Shown here: one piece after another, positions 42,880-51,514 of the stretch
Layout of the letters: each line of letters starts with the position of its first letter
Position numbering within the stretch: position 1 is the first letter of the stretch
Source: Phyllobacterium zundukense
GTDB lineage: Bacteria > Pseudomonadota > Alphaproteobacteria > Rhizobiales > Rhizobiaceae
NCBI RefSeq assembly: GCF_002764115.1
Contig: NZ_CP017942.1
Coordinates: 62,001-126,000 of the forward strand
Reading direction: 5' to 3'
DNA length: 64,000 nt
The notes under the pieces: model-generated
Seen by the model: only the letters and a program-made list of their open reading frames with translations
The model's database searches: none
Told to the model about the DNA's origin: nothing
Made by a program: the position numbers and the translations under genes

Positions 42880-43452
42880 TCAACCCTTTTCGGTAGAGCG
42901 CTTCGACCTGCCGAGGGAAACGATCTTGTCCTTCGCCTCAAGCAGTTTCGTGACTTTCGCGCCCAGCGTCAACAGCGTTGCCAATCGATCGGTTTCCAGC
43001 TGTTTGACGTCTTCATACCAGATAGTAAGGCGCTCAATGAGCCCATGCATCTCGCTCATGCGTTCCTGTGCATGGCGTTCGGCATCACTGGCCGGTTGTT
43101 GCATCAGAATTTCGCGCAAAACCGAGAGTGTCGGATCAACTTCCCGCTTCTTCCGCTCTTCCGCGAGCGTACGCAATATCTGCCAGACATCATCCGGTGT
43201 CGTGAAAAAATCACGGCGATCATCAGGGAGGTGTTTGAGCAGGACAAGATTCCATGCCTGTAGCTCACGCAAGCTCATCGAAACATTGGAGCGGGAGATG
43301 CCCAACGCTTCGACAATTTGATCAGCATTAAGCGGTTCAGGTGAGACATACAGCAAGGCATAGATCTGCCCGACAGTGCGGTTGATCCCCCATCGGCTGC
43401 CCATTTCACCGAAGTGCAAGACAAAGGATTGAACGAGAGGCGGAAGGTTCAT
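42880..43452 (-). CDS. GbsR/MarR-type transcriptional regulator of the cyd operon
   Basis: This 190-residue winged-helix protein has the GbsR-like opening SFVLHFGEMGSRWGINRTVG, followed by YALLYVSPEPLNADQIVEAL and the recognition helix GISRSNVSMSLRELQAWNLV. It is the first gene of the cyd operon and ends five bases before cydD. A perfect 18-base palindrome lies 25 bases upstream of its start, so it probably represses or activates its own operon. The signal sensed (redox, oxygen, or a ligand) is not known. Confidence 0.9.
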   Translation of the reverse strand: MNLPPLVQSFVLHFGEMGSRWGINRTVGQIYALLYVSPEPLNADQIVEALGISRSNVSMSLRELQAWNLVLLKHLPDDRRDFFTTPDDVWQILRTLAEERKKREVDPTLSVLREILMQQPASDAERHAQERMSEMHGLIERLTIWYEDVKQLETDRLATLLTLGAKVTKLLEAKDKIVSLGRSKRSTEKG

Positions 43453-43472
43453 CAGCTTATTCCGTTACAACT

Positions 43473-43498
43473 GTAATTTCAGTAATTACTGAAACTAC
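43473..43498. promoter_or_regulatory. Operator palindrome of the cyd-operon regulator
   Basis: A perfect 18-base palindrome, TTTCAGTAATTACTGAAA (43477-43494), extends with one mismatched pair to GTA on the left and TAC on the right. It stands 25 bases upstream of the GbsR/MarR-type gene, a usual place for an autoregulatory site of this family. Confidence 0.8.
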
Positions 43499-43563
43499 GA
43501 TACTTAATAAACCGTGAATGTGCAAGAGGCAGGCGCGAAGCCCACAGAAAACAAGATTGGACA

Positions 43564-43604
43564 ATAAAAAAACCCGGCCGGGTCATGGTCGACCGGGCCG
43601 GGTT
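43564..43604 (-). terminator. Rho-independent terminator of the efe operon
   Basis: On the minus strand, AACCCGGCC and GGCCGGGTT form a nine-pair GC-rich stem (43571-43604) followed by a run of T (complement of AAAAA at 43566-43570). It starts 23 bases after the efeM stop and ends transcription before the cyd operon promoter. Confidence 0.93.
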
Positions 43605-43626
43605 GATGGGAACGCTTCGAAATTTC

Positions 43627-44454
43627 TTAGTTTAGGCCGAGCTTTCCACGCAGTGTCGAAAGGTCCTCGGCAAGCGTATTGACGGCCGCGGCGAGCACTG
43701 CCCGGTCAGCTTCGGTGAGCTTGTCATAAAGCTGGTAACCGTCAGCGGTCTTGTACTTGCCCAAAGTAGCATCGACCGCGTCGAAATTGCCTGCCACCTT
43801 GGTTACGAATGCGCTGTCATCCTTTTCGATCAGGGGACGCACAAGGTCGAAAATCTTGCGCGAACCATCGAAGTTGGCCTTGAAATCCCACAAGTCGGTG
43901 TGGCTGCAGCGATCTTCTTCACCGGAGATCTTTGTTGCGGCAACCTCTTCCATGAGCACTGCAGCCCCACCAACCACTTTTTCCGGCGGCAAGGTAAGAT
44001 CGGTGATGCGCTTGTTGAGTTCGGTCACATCGGCCAGCAGCTTGTCAGCAAACGGTGCCAGATCCTTGGTGCTGTTTTCGGCGAAAAGACCGTATTCAAT
44101 CCGGTGGAACCCGGTGAACTCGGGATCTTTCTCAGCCTGTTCATGATCATCGGCGCGGGAGTCGATCGAGCCATCCAGGTCGCTGAACAGTTCGGCAATC
44201 GGTTCGATTGCTTCATAACTCATGCGCGTAGAACCAAAAAGGGCCTTCGCCTTGTCAATGTCGCCGGCCTTGACCGCATCCGTGAACGCCTTTGTGTCCG
44301 CGACAAGCTTCACGGCATTCTCGGAAACATAAATCTTGTAGTCCGCGATCGGACCGACGAGATCGAGCGGAGAAACTTCGGCCGAAGCAGCGCCAGGCAT
44401 GATCGCTGCAGTGAGGGCAAGTAGGCTTGCAGAGAGTGTAACTTTCAGCTTCAT
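43627..44454 (-). CDS. efeM: EfeM/EfeO-like M75 periplasmic iron-uptake protein without cupredoxin domain
   Basis: This 275-residue protein has a Sec signal peptide (residues 1-25, ending ASA) and then an imelysin/M75 domain with the signature FTGFHRIEYGLFA carrying the HxxE metal motif. It resembles the C-terminal part of the EfeO encoded two genes upstream but lacks the N-terminal cupredoxin domain. It follows efeB by 12 bases and is followed by a terminator, making it the last gene of the efe operon. It may collect ferric or ferrous iron in the periplasm for EfeU. Confidence 0.9.
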   Translation of the reverse strand: MKLKVTLSASLLALTAAIMPGAASAEVSPLDLVGPIADYKIYVSENAVKLVADTKAFTDAVKAGDIDKAKALFGSTRMSYEAIEPIAELFSDLDGSIDSRADDHEQAEKDPEFTGFHRIEYGLFAENSTKDLAPFADKLLADVTELNKRITDLTLPPEKVVGGAAVLMEEVAATKISGEEDRCSHTDLWDFKANFDGSRKIFDLVRPLIEKDDSAFVTKVAGNFDAVDATLGKYKTADGYQLYDKLTEADRAVLAAAVNTLAEDLSTLRGKLGLN

Positions 44455-44466
44455 GGTTGGTCCCCT

Positions 44467-45774
44467 TCAGGATTTGATGCGGGTCACGACGTGACCGGTT
44501 GCTTCCAAGAGTGTCCGGCCCACAAAATCAGTTTCGTCCAATGGGCCGGGTGGTGTGAAGAAAAAGCCGCCGCCAATCGGCTTGATGTACTCCTCGAGTG
44601 GCTCGCCATCGAGCTGATGCTGGACCGTGATGAAGCCCTTCTCCAGATCAGCTTGATAGCAGATGAACAGCAGGCCCTGTTCAAGCTGGCCCGATTTGCT
44701 GACCCCGTTCGAATAGTTGAACGGGCGGCGCAGGATCAGGTTGGCGTCAGAGACCGATGTACGCGTGTTGGCCATACGGATGTGAGCATCGAGCGGGGTC
44801 ATAGTGCCTTCGGGATCCTTGGCGTAGTCCGGCACATCATGTTCAGTATTTCCCCCGAACGGCGCACCGGTCGCCTTTTTCCGTCCGATAATGCGTTCCT
44901 GCTCGCCAAGCGGCGTACGATCCCAGCGTTCGACGAAATTGCGGATGATGCGCACTGCTTGGTAAGTTCCTCCATGTGTCCAGGCCGGCTCGTCGCCGCC
45001 TTCCCGAACCCAGACGATCTTGTCCATCAGCGCAATATTGTTGGCATCGGGATTTGCCGAACCATCGCGGAAGCCGAGGAAATTGCGCGCGCTTTCATGA
45101 CTGCCGTCAGGTTTCGGCGGCAGGACCGGAACCGATCCTTCCTGCTTCCAGCGCAGAACCACCAAATCCGGCAGGTTTTTCAGAATATCGCGCAGCGCGT
45201 GTATATTGGTGTCCGGCGTATTTGAAGAGATTTGCAACGCCAGGTCGCCATGGCATAAATCCGCGTCAAGCGCGTCATTGCGAAAGGCTTTCATGCGCGA
45301 AAGCCTTGCCGGCTTATGTGGCAGCAGCCAGTCGCGCTGGTCGAAGAAGGAAGCCCCGAGTGACACAGTCATCGTCAGGTTGTCCGGCGGGACCACCGGC
45401 CCGAGGAGACCAGAATCCGAAGGCGGCAGCTTGTCATCAAGTGCTGGCGGCGTTCCACCTGCCATAAGAAACGCGATACGAGCCGACAATGTCCTGAACA
45501 GCCGCTCCACTTCGTCCGGCGACTTTGCCAGAACATGAAACGAAGCGATCATGCCGGCCGCCGGACGCGGTGTGACGATACCTGCCTGATGTGGGCCGTA
45601 AAATGACTGGCGTTCCTGCGTCTTGTCGCTCACAGGTGCATCGGTTACTTGCTCGCCCTGCTTCTCCGCTGCCAATGCGGTGCCAAGTCCTGCAGCGAAT
45701 GCGCTACCCGCCGCGCCCACACCAAGGAGGACGTTGCGGCGATTTGTGATCAATCCCTTGTCGTTTGTTGCCAT
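44467..45774 (-). CDS. efeB: EfeB, Tat-exported haem peroxidase (DyP type)
   Basis: This 435-residue DyP-type peroxidase has a twin-arginine signal (ITNRRNVLLGVGAAGSAFAA) at residues 10-29. The DyP signature NFLGFRDGSANPDANN (distal aspartate and the GxxDG motif) and the haem-ligand histidine in LDAHIRMANTR are intact. EfeB oxidises ferrous iron or takes iron from haem for EfeU. It begins six bases after efeO stops, consistent with one operon. Confidence 0.95.
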   Translation of the reverse strand: MATNDKGLITNRRNVLLGVGAAGSAFAAGLGTALAAEKQGEQVTDAPVSDKTQERQSFYGPHQAGIVTPRPAAGMIASFHVLAKSPDEVERLFRTLSARIAFLMAGGTPPALDDKLPPSDSGLLGPVVPPDNLTMTVSLGASFFDQRDWLLPHKPARLSRMKAFRNDALDADLCHGDLALQISSNTPDTNIHALRDILKNLPDLVVLRWKQEGSVPVLPPKPDGSHESARNFLGFRDGSANPDANNIALMDKIVWVREGGDEPAWTHGGTYQAVRIIRNFVERWDRTPLGEQERIIGRKKATGAPFGGNTEHDVPDYAKDPEGTMTPLDAHIRMANTRTSVSDANLILRRPFNYSNGVSKSGQLEQGLLFICYQADLEKGFITVQHQLDGEPLEEYIKPIGGGFFFTPPGPLDETDFVGRTLLEATGHVVTRIKS

Positions 45775-45780
45775 CGCCTG

Positions 45781-46971
45781 CTACTCCAATCCCACAGCCG
45801 CATTGAGTTTGTATATCGCCTCGGCCAATGCCTGCATTTTCTGCGAAAGAACCTTGCGGTCGTCTGCATTCACCCTGTCATAGGGTGGATAGCCATCCGG
45901 CCCGCGCAGCGCCTTCAATGCGCCATCCGCATCTGCAATCCCGCCGTCGATATCGGCAACGACCGCTGGAGCGGCTTGCACGGCGACCGGCTTCAGCAGC
46001 GCCATCATGCGCGAGATGCCGGCGATATTGGCTTCGAAATCTGCAAGATCGGTCTGTGCGTAGTGATCTTCCCCCGACGCAATCTTCGTCTCGGCAATCT
46101 GCCCCACAAGCCGCCCCGCACCCTTTGCGATCTGTTCGGGAGAAATGCGCAAGCCTCTAACCCGGTCTTTCAGCGCAGTCACATCTGCAAGCAGTTTCGC
46201 CGAGACCGGGGCCAGTCCATCCGTGCTCTTCTTGGCGTAGAGCCCGTATTCGATACGGTGGAAGCCTGTGAAACCCGGGTCCTCCTCACGTTTCTCAAGA
46301 TAATCTGCTATGGGATCGATGGCGTTGTGGAGATCAGCGAAGCGATCGGCCATCGGCTCGATCTGCTTATAGGGAGCGCGCGCCTTCTGGTAGGACTCGC
46401 CTGCCTTCTCCAGATCGCCCGCCTTGATGGCATCGTCCAGCGCCTGCGTGGCCTTCACCAACGCGTTAGTCTGCGTCACCAGAAACACCTGAAACTCAGC
46501 CAGGGGACCGAGGTAGGAAACGAGCGCTGGCCGCGCTGCCTCCGCATCGGACTCGGCTGATGGAGTGACATGCAATGTCCCGCGTGGACTATTCAGAAGA
46601 CCACACGTGATCTCGTAATCGCCTGCTTTGAGTTTTGCCTGGAGCGTCTGGCTGAATCCCGGAATGATGTTCTCCCGTTCTTCTAGCACCATGACACCGT
46701 CGAGAATTTCCCATTCAAGCGCCCGGTCCGAATTGTTGACGATCGTGAACGTCGAGCGCCCAGCGGGAACGGTAATTGTGTTCGGATCGCAGGTGCCATC
46801 CTTGATAGTAACGACGATGGCACCGCCGGCGCTGCCCTGCTTCATGCCCTTCGACGCATAGTAGAAGGCCGCTCCACCAGCAACCACCAGAAGGGCGGCC
46901 CCGACGACGGCGAACTTCATCAGTCTTTGCGATGAAGGGCGGGGCGAAGTGGAGCCGGCAGATTGCGACAT
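45781..46971 (-). CDS. efeO: EfeO, periplasmic cupredoxin-M75 iron-binding protein
   Basis: This 396-residue protein has an N-terminal membrane/signal anchor (residues 18-40), a cupredoxin domain (about 45-135; TITVPAGRSTFTIVNNSDRA, and a cysteine in YEITCGLL), and an M75 domain (about 150-396) with FTGFHRIEYGLYA. The cupredoxin part is thought to oxidise ferrous iron and the M75 part to bind the product. It lies between efeU and efeB, as in E. coli efeUOB. Confidence 0.95.
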   Translation of the reverse strand: MSQSAGSTSPRPSSQRLMKFAVVGAALLVVAGGAAFYYASKGMKQGSAGGAIVVTIKDGTCDPNTITVPAGRSTFTIVNNSDRALEWEILDGVMVLEERENIIPGFSQTLQAKLKAGDYEITCGLLNSPRGTLHVTPSAESDAEAARPALVSYLGPLAEFQVFLVTQTNALVKATQALDDAIKAGDLEKAGESYQKARAPYKQIEPMADRFADLHNAIDPIADYLEKREEDPGFTGFHRIEYGLYAKKSTDGLAPVSAKLLADVTALKDRVRGLRISPEQIAKGAGRLVGQIAETKIASGEDHYAQTDLADFEANIAGISRMMALLKPVAVQAAPAVVADIDGGIADADGALKALRGPDGYPPYDRVNADDRKVLSQKMQALAEAIYKLNAAVGLE

Positions 46972-46986
46972 GAAGGTCTTTTCCGA

Positions 46987-47829
46987 TCAATTGGAGGGTC
47001 GCGGCGCTTGCGCAGTAGCCGCCCGCGGGGCAGCCGGGCGCAGGAACATGAATATGCTGATGGCGAGGAAGGCGACATAAGCGATCACTTCGCCAAGCGT
47101 CGGCATATCCTGATAGCCGAACATGCCGGACAACAGTGTACCTAACGGGCTGCCAACGGGGAGCACATTGCTCAGGTCGAACACAACGGTTTGAAGGCTG
47201 TTCCAGACACCCGCCTCATGGAAATGACGCAGCGTGCTCGCCAATATGCCCGCCGCGACGACCAGAATGAAAAGGCCCGTCCAGAAAAAGAACCGGCGAA
47301 GGTTCATGCGCACGCCGCCGGCATATATGCCGTAGCCAAGCACGATCGAAACCAGAATTCCGAGCACCGCGCCGATCGGAGCGTCGCTGTTGGTACTCTG
47401 CTGAAAAATCGCCAGAAGAAAGAACACTGATTCCAGACCTTCGCGAGCAACGGCAAAGAACACCATGCCAATCAGGGCCGGGGCTTGGCCGGTCGAATGC
47501 GCAAGAGCCGAGTCAATCGACGTATGCAGTTCGGATTTGATTGACCGTGCGGCTTTGCGCATCCAGAACACCATGGAGGACAGCACAACAACTGCGATCA
47601 AGCCGACAATCGCTTCGAAAAACTCCTGTGCCTTTTGCGGGAATTGTGCACTGGCCAGTTGCAGAGCGGCTCCTACGAAAAGCGAGAGCGCAACAGCCAG
47701 TAGGATTCCGACCCAGACCGCCGGCATCCATGCATCCCTTCCGGTTTGCTTGAGATAACTCGCGATAATGCCAACGATCAGAGCCGCCTCGATGCCCTCT
47801 CGCAGCATTATCAGGAATGGAACCAGCAT
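46987..47829 (-). CDS. efeU: EfeU, FTR1-type iron permease
   Basis: This 280-residue membrane permease has seven hydrophobic segments and two REGxE motifs, REGIEAALIVGI (near residue 10) and AREGLESVFFLL (near 125), which are the iron-coordinating sequences of the FTR1/OFeT family. It opens the operon; a perfect Irr-type ICE box lies about 100 bases upstream. It imports iron oxidised by its partners across the inner membrane. Confidence 0.96.
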   Translation of the reverse strand: MLVPFLIMLREGIEAALIVGIIASYLKQTGRDAWMPAVWVGILLAVALSLFVGAALQLASAQFPQKAQEFFEAIVGLIAVVVLSSMVFWMRKAARSIKSELHTSIDSALAHSTGQAPALIGMVFFAVAREGLESVFFLLAIFQQSTNSDAPIGAVLGILVSIVLGYGIYAGGVRMNLRRFFFWTGLFILVVAAGILASTLRHFHEAGVWNSLQTVVFDLSNVLPVGSPLGTLLSGMFGYQDMPTLGEVIAYVAFLAISIFMFLRPAAPRAATAQAPRPSN

Positions 47830-47929
47830 CTAATCAATTCCCCAACGCGGTTGCTGCCACTCCGATGGGACGGTGTACAACGCCGCGCGACTCATAAACC
47901 GTCGCGAAAAACGAAGCAATAACAATATA

Positions 47930-47944
47930 TTAGAAGAATTCTAA
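47930..47944. promoter_or_regulatory. Iron control element (Irr-type ICE box) upstream of efeU
   Basis: TTAGAAGAATTCTAA is a perfect inverted repeat matching the core of the rhizobial ICE motif (TTAGAA-N3-TTCTAA). It is 101 bases upstream of efeU. On the minus strand a TTGACT hexamer (47969-47964) and TCTTAG (47946-47941) at 17-base spacing make a plausible promoter overlapped by the box. Confidence 0.82.
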
Positions 47945-48111
47945 GATATAAGAGGAGAAAATTAGTCAATTATTTCCAGATGTTGAGTGTTTTCATCCAC
48001 TAATCCACACGAGCGCGACGATGCATTTCGCCACATTGTAGCCTTATTTCGACTAGCCCTTCGCAAAGAATAGTTGACTCGCTCCACAAGAATGCCCGAA
48101 GAACAGTGTTC

Positions 48112-48837
48112 CTAGTGCGCCAGGCTGGAAACGCCAAGGAGCTGATCAACCGTATCCCGGTCCGCCGCCAATTGCTCCGATGAGCCGTCCCACACGACAC
48201 GCCCCCGTTCAAGAATGATCACCCGTTCAGCAAAGTCGAGTGCGCTCTGGATGCGCTGCTCAACGAGAAGGATGGTCATCTCGCCGCTGGATGCAAGGCG
48301 GGTGAACGCCGCCATCAGTTCCTCGCAAATAACCGGCGCCAGCCCCTCCAGCGGTTCGTCCAATAATAACACCCTTGGCTTGCCAAGAATGGTGCGGGCC
48401 GTGGACAGCATCTGCTGCTCGCCGCCCGAGAGTTTGGCTCCGGAATTCGCTCGTCGCTCATAAAGTCGAGGGAACATCTCATAGGCTTCCGCGAGCGCGC
48501 TGTGCGGCCTACCCTTGAGCCCGACGAAAAGATTTTCCTCAACGGTGAGCGAAGGGAAGATGCTGCGGGATTGCGGCACGAAGCCAAGGCCATTCCACGC
48601 GCGTTGGGCACTCTCCATGCCGGTCAAATCAGCATCATCGAGCCTGATCGTGCCTTCATAGCGCCGCGTCTGACCTGCGAGGGTTGCAAAAAGCGTTGTC
48701 TTGCCGACGCCATTGCGGCCAAGAACGGCAATGCGCGAACCTGCCTCAGCGGTAAAGGAGACATTTTCGAGAACGCGCGTCGGTCCGTAACCAGCGCTCA
48801 AGCCTTTGATCTCAAGCCGCGCTGCTGGCATGTGCAT
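48112..48837 (-). CDS. livF: Branched-chain-type ABC transporter ATP-binding protein LivF
   Basis: This 241-residue ATPase has Walker A VLGRNGVGKTTLFATLAGQ, signature LSGGEQQMLSTARTIL and Walker B VLLLDEPLEGLAP. The 16 residues after the start contain a second ATG (48831). It overlaps the livG stop by 26 bases. It belongs to the five-gene importer livKHMGF that sits between the iron and pca gene groups. Confidence 0.92.
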   Translation of the reverse strand: MHMPAARLEIKGLSAGYGPTRVLENVSFTAEAGSRIAVLGRNGVGKTTLFATLAGQTRRYEGTIRLDDADLTGMESAQRAWNGLGFVPQSRSIFPSLTVEENLFVGLKGRPHSALAEAYEMFPRLYERRANSGAKLSGGEQQMLSTARTILGKPRVLLLDEPLEGLAPVICEELMAAFTRLASSGEMTILLVEQRIQSALDFAERVIILERGRVVWDGSSEQLAADRDTVDQLLGVSSLAH

Positions 48838-49576
48838 AGCTCCCTAGATAGGCTTCGCGCACGCGCGCATCTTCCGTCACGTCGCGGGGCAACCCGTCAA
48901 ATATGATCTCCCCCGCAGCCAGCACAATCACCCGCTTGGCAAAGCGGAAGACAAGATCCATGTCGTGCTCGATCATCAAAACGGCCAGATCATCAGGCAG
49001 CTGCGCCAGGGCGTTCTCAATAAGGAAGGTGTCGCTGTGCGGCACGCCGGCAGCCGGCTCATCAAGGAGAAGCACCTTGGGTCGCAGGGCCATGGCCAGG
49101 GCGATTTCAAGCAGCCGCTGCTGGCCATAGGCAATCTCACTGACTGGCATTCTTGCCAAGGCGCTAAGATTGAGCGTCTCAAGGATCGCCTGTGTCTCGC
49201 GCATTACCTCCGGCATGGTTCGATAGGAGCCAACCATCCTGCCGGATTTTCCGTCGCGTTGCAGAATGGCGAGAGCCACATGTTCCTCCGGAGTCATCTC
49301 CGCAAAGAGACGCGTCACCTGGAACGAGCGCACAAGCCCGGCCCGCACTCGTTTCATCGGATTGAATTTGGAAATGTCCTCGTCCCCCATCAGTACCCGG
49401 CCAGAATTCGGGTGCAGATGCCCGGTCACCAGATTGACGAACGTTGTCTTGCCAGCGCCATTTGGACCGATCAGCGCAATCCGGTCGCCCTTCGCCATAG
49501 AGAGCGATACATCGCGTGTGACGTCGAGCCCGCCGAAGGACTTCTTCAGCCGCTCGACTTGGAAGATCGCGCTCAT
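48812..49576 (-). CDS. livG: Branched-chain-type ABC transporter ATP-binding protein LivG
   Basis: This 254-residue ATPase shows Walker A LIGPNGAGKTTFVNLVTGHL, a LivG-style signature IAYGQQRLLEIALAMAL and Walker B VLLLDEPAAGVPHSD. It overlaps livM by ATGA (49573-49576). It pairs with LivF to drive import. The residue before the signature glycine differs from the LSGG norm, as is common in LivG proteins. Confidence 0.92.
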   Translation of the reverse strand: MSAIFQVERLKKSFGGLDVTRDVSLSMAKGDRIALIGPNGAGKTTFVNLVTGHLHPNSGRVLMGDEDISKFNPMKRVRAGLVRSFQVTRLFAEMTPEEHVALAILQRDGKSGRMVGSYRTMPEVMRETQAILETLNLSALARMPVSEIAYGQQRLLEIALAMALRPKVLLLDEPAAGVPHSDTFLIENALAQLPDDLAVLMIEHDMDLVFRFAKRVIVLAAGEIIFDGLPRDVTEDARVREAYLGSYAHASSAA

Positions 49577-50580
49577 TTGCTGCTCCTCCCATAGCGTTCA
49601 ACGAGTGTAACGGCGGTGCCGTAGAGACCTTTAGGGGCAAACAGCACCACAGCAATCAGCAATGAGCCGACAATAGTCAGCCAGTGGAAGGGATTTGCAG
49701 CAGACACAACATCTTCGAACCACACGAAAACGATCGTGCCCACAAATGCTCCATAAAGCGAACCCGTGCCGCCAAGCACCAGCATGACCAGCGCTTCGGC
49801 AGAATTGGTGAAGCTCAAACTGTCGAGACCGACGACCTGCGTCGAGACAGCATTGAATGCTCCGCCGACTCCGGCCACAACACCGGAAATCACATACATC
49901 TTGATCAGGCTCGCCTTGACGGATGCACCCATGGCGCTGACACGGATAGGGTCTTGCCGTATGCCCCGACAGAGCATGCCAAAGGGCGAGCGTACAAGGA
50001 TACGCAACAAAATAAAGATGATCACCAGCAGGAGGATGCCAAATACATAAGCCGTTCGCCCCCAGAGATCGAAGGCAAAGAGCCCGAGGATCGGGTCTGG
50101 AGCAATGCCGGAAAGGCCATCGCTGCCCCCCGTATAAGCTGAGGCCTTGTTGGCGGCTTCATGGAAAAGATGGATGACCGCGATCGACAGCACGAGTTGG
50201 GCAAGGCCATGGCCACGCAGGATGACGACGCCCGAGACAAGACCGGCGGTGGCTCCGGCGAACGCGCCAATGGCAACCATAGTGAGCGGTTCGGTGATAC
50301 CGAAGGTCACTGCGGCAATCCCGGCAGCGTAAGCGCCCGTACCGAAGAGGGCGGCATGACCGAGCGTCGCGACCCCGCAATAGCCTGTAACCAGATCAAG
50401 CGACAAAACGAGAAACAGGATCGCGATGATCCGCGTCAACAGCGCCAGATTGTTGGGAAAAAGAAGATATCCCAAAATGGCAGCGGCGATGATAATCGCA
50501 ACTCCTATCAAATCGCGTTGCCATAGCGGGCGAACCGGCGATGTTTTTGCGATGCGAGGTGAGACTTCGGTGGCGCTCAT
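49573..50580 (-). CDS. livM: Branched-chain-type ABC transporter permease LivM
   Basis: This 335-residue membrane permease has many hydrophobic segments and the family motifs LDLVTGYCGVATLGHAALFG and YVISGVVAGVGGAFNAV. I use ATG 50580, which directly follows the livH stop; a longer frame to 50631 would overlap livH. It forms the membrane channel together with LivH. Confidence 0.92.
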   Translation of the reverse strand: MSATEVSPRIAKTSPVRPLWQRDLIGVAIIIAAAILGYLLFPNNLALLTRIIAILFLVLSLDLVTGYCGVATLGHAALFGTGAYAAGIAAVTFGITEPLTMVAIGAFAGATAGLVSGVVILRGHGLAQLVLSIAVIHLFHEAANKASAYTGGSDGLSGIAPDPILGLFAFDLWGRTAYVFGILLLVIIFILLRILVRSPFGMLCRGIRQDPIRVSAMGASVKASLIKMYVISGVVAGVGGAFNAVSTQVVGLDSLSFTNSAEALVMLVLGGTGSLYGAFVGTIVFVWFEDVVSAANPFHWLTIVGSLLIAVVLFAPKGLYGTAVTLVERYGRSSK

Positions 50581-50581
50581 A

Positions 50582-51445
50582 TCATTTCGCCCTTCCGAGC
50601 AGTCCGCGCGGGAAGACCCAGACAATGGCAATTACCGCAAGATAGAAAAAGAACTCACCGTACTCAGGCACGAGATAGCGGCCAGTCGTGTCGATTGCAC
50701 CCAGCAGCAGACAGGCAATCAGGGCACCGGGAATGGAGCCAGCACCACCAACGGAAACAACGACCAGAAACGTCACCATATAGCGAAGGGCATAGTAAGG
50801 CTCGACTGGTAGCAGCTCAGCACCGATCACCCCGCCAAAAGCCGCAAGGCCAACAGCCAGCGCGAAGCTTGCGGCATATACGATCTTGGTTCTCACACCC
50901 AGCGCCGCCGCCATGGCGGTATTATCAACGGAAGCACGCAGTTTGACGCCGAAGGAGGTGCGCTCGATCAAGTACCAGAGACCAAGTGCCACGGCGATAC
51001 CGCAACCGACGGCAAAGATCTTGTGCGCGGCGATGGACCGGAACCCGAGATTGACGGGACCTTGCAGTTCAGCGGGGAGGGGGATCGTCTTGAGAGTCGG
51101 CCCAAAGACATAATTGGCAATTCCGATGACACAGAAGGTGATGCCGATCGTCATGAGCACTTGTGTGAGTTCGGGTGCGCCATAAATGCGCCGGTAGAGA
51201 AACCGTTCCAGCGGAATGGCGATGATAATCGTTCCGACGATGGCGAGGATCACCGCGAAACCATAGGCAAGACCGAGATCGCGCGCTGCGTAAGAGGCTA
51301 TATAACCACCGATCATGGCAAAGGCGCCGTGGGCAAGATTGACGACCCGCATCAGGCCCATGGTGACGGAAAGGCCAATGGAAATAACAAACAAGACCAT
51401 CCCATAGGCGAGCGCGTCGACCGCTATGCTGAAGAAAACCTGCAT
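50582..51445 (-). CDS. livH: Branched-chain-type ABC transporter permease LivH
   Basis: This 287-residue permease of the LivH family starts MQVFFSIAVDALAYGMVLFV at 51445 (upstream frame residues are not family-like). Key motifs are GLMRVVNLAHGAFAMIGGYI and GVRTKIVYAASFALAVGLAA. It follows the binding-protein gene by about 70 bases and forms the membrane channel together with LivM. The actual ligand may be an aromatic acid and not an amino acid, given the pca neighbours, but this is inference. Confidence 0.92.
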   Translation of the reverse strand: MQVFFSIAVDALAYGMVLFVISIGLSVTMGLMRVVNLAHGAFAMIGGYIASYAARDLGLAYGFAVILAIVGTIIIAIPLERFLYRRIYGAPELTQVLMTIGITFCVIGIANYVFGPTLKTIPLPAELQGPVNLGFRSIAAHKIFAVGCGIAVALGLWYLIERTSFGVKLRASVDNTAMAAALGVRTKIVYAASFALAVGLAAFGGVIGAELLPVEPYYALRYMVTFLVVVSVGGAGSIPGALIACLLLGAIDTTGRYLVPEYGEFFFYLAVIAIVWVFPRGLLGRAK

Positions 51446-51514
51446 CAAATCATCCCGGTTGGTGCTCCGGAACGACAATGCGCTCCAGAGCAACTTTTCG
51501 CAGCAGACCTTGGC

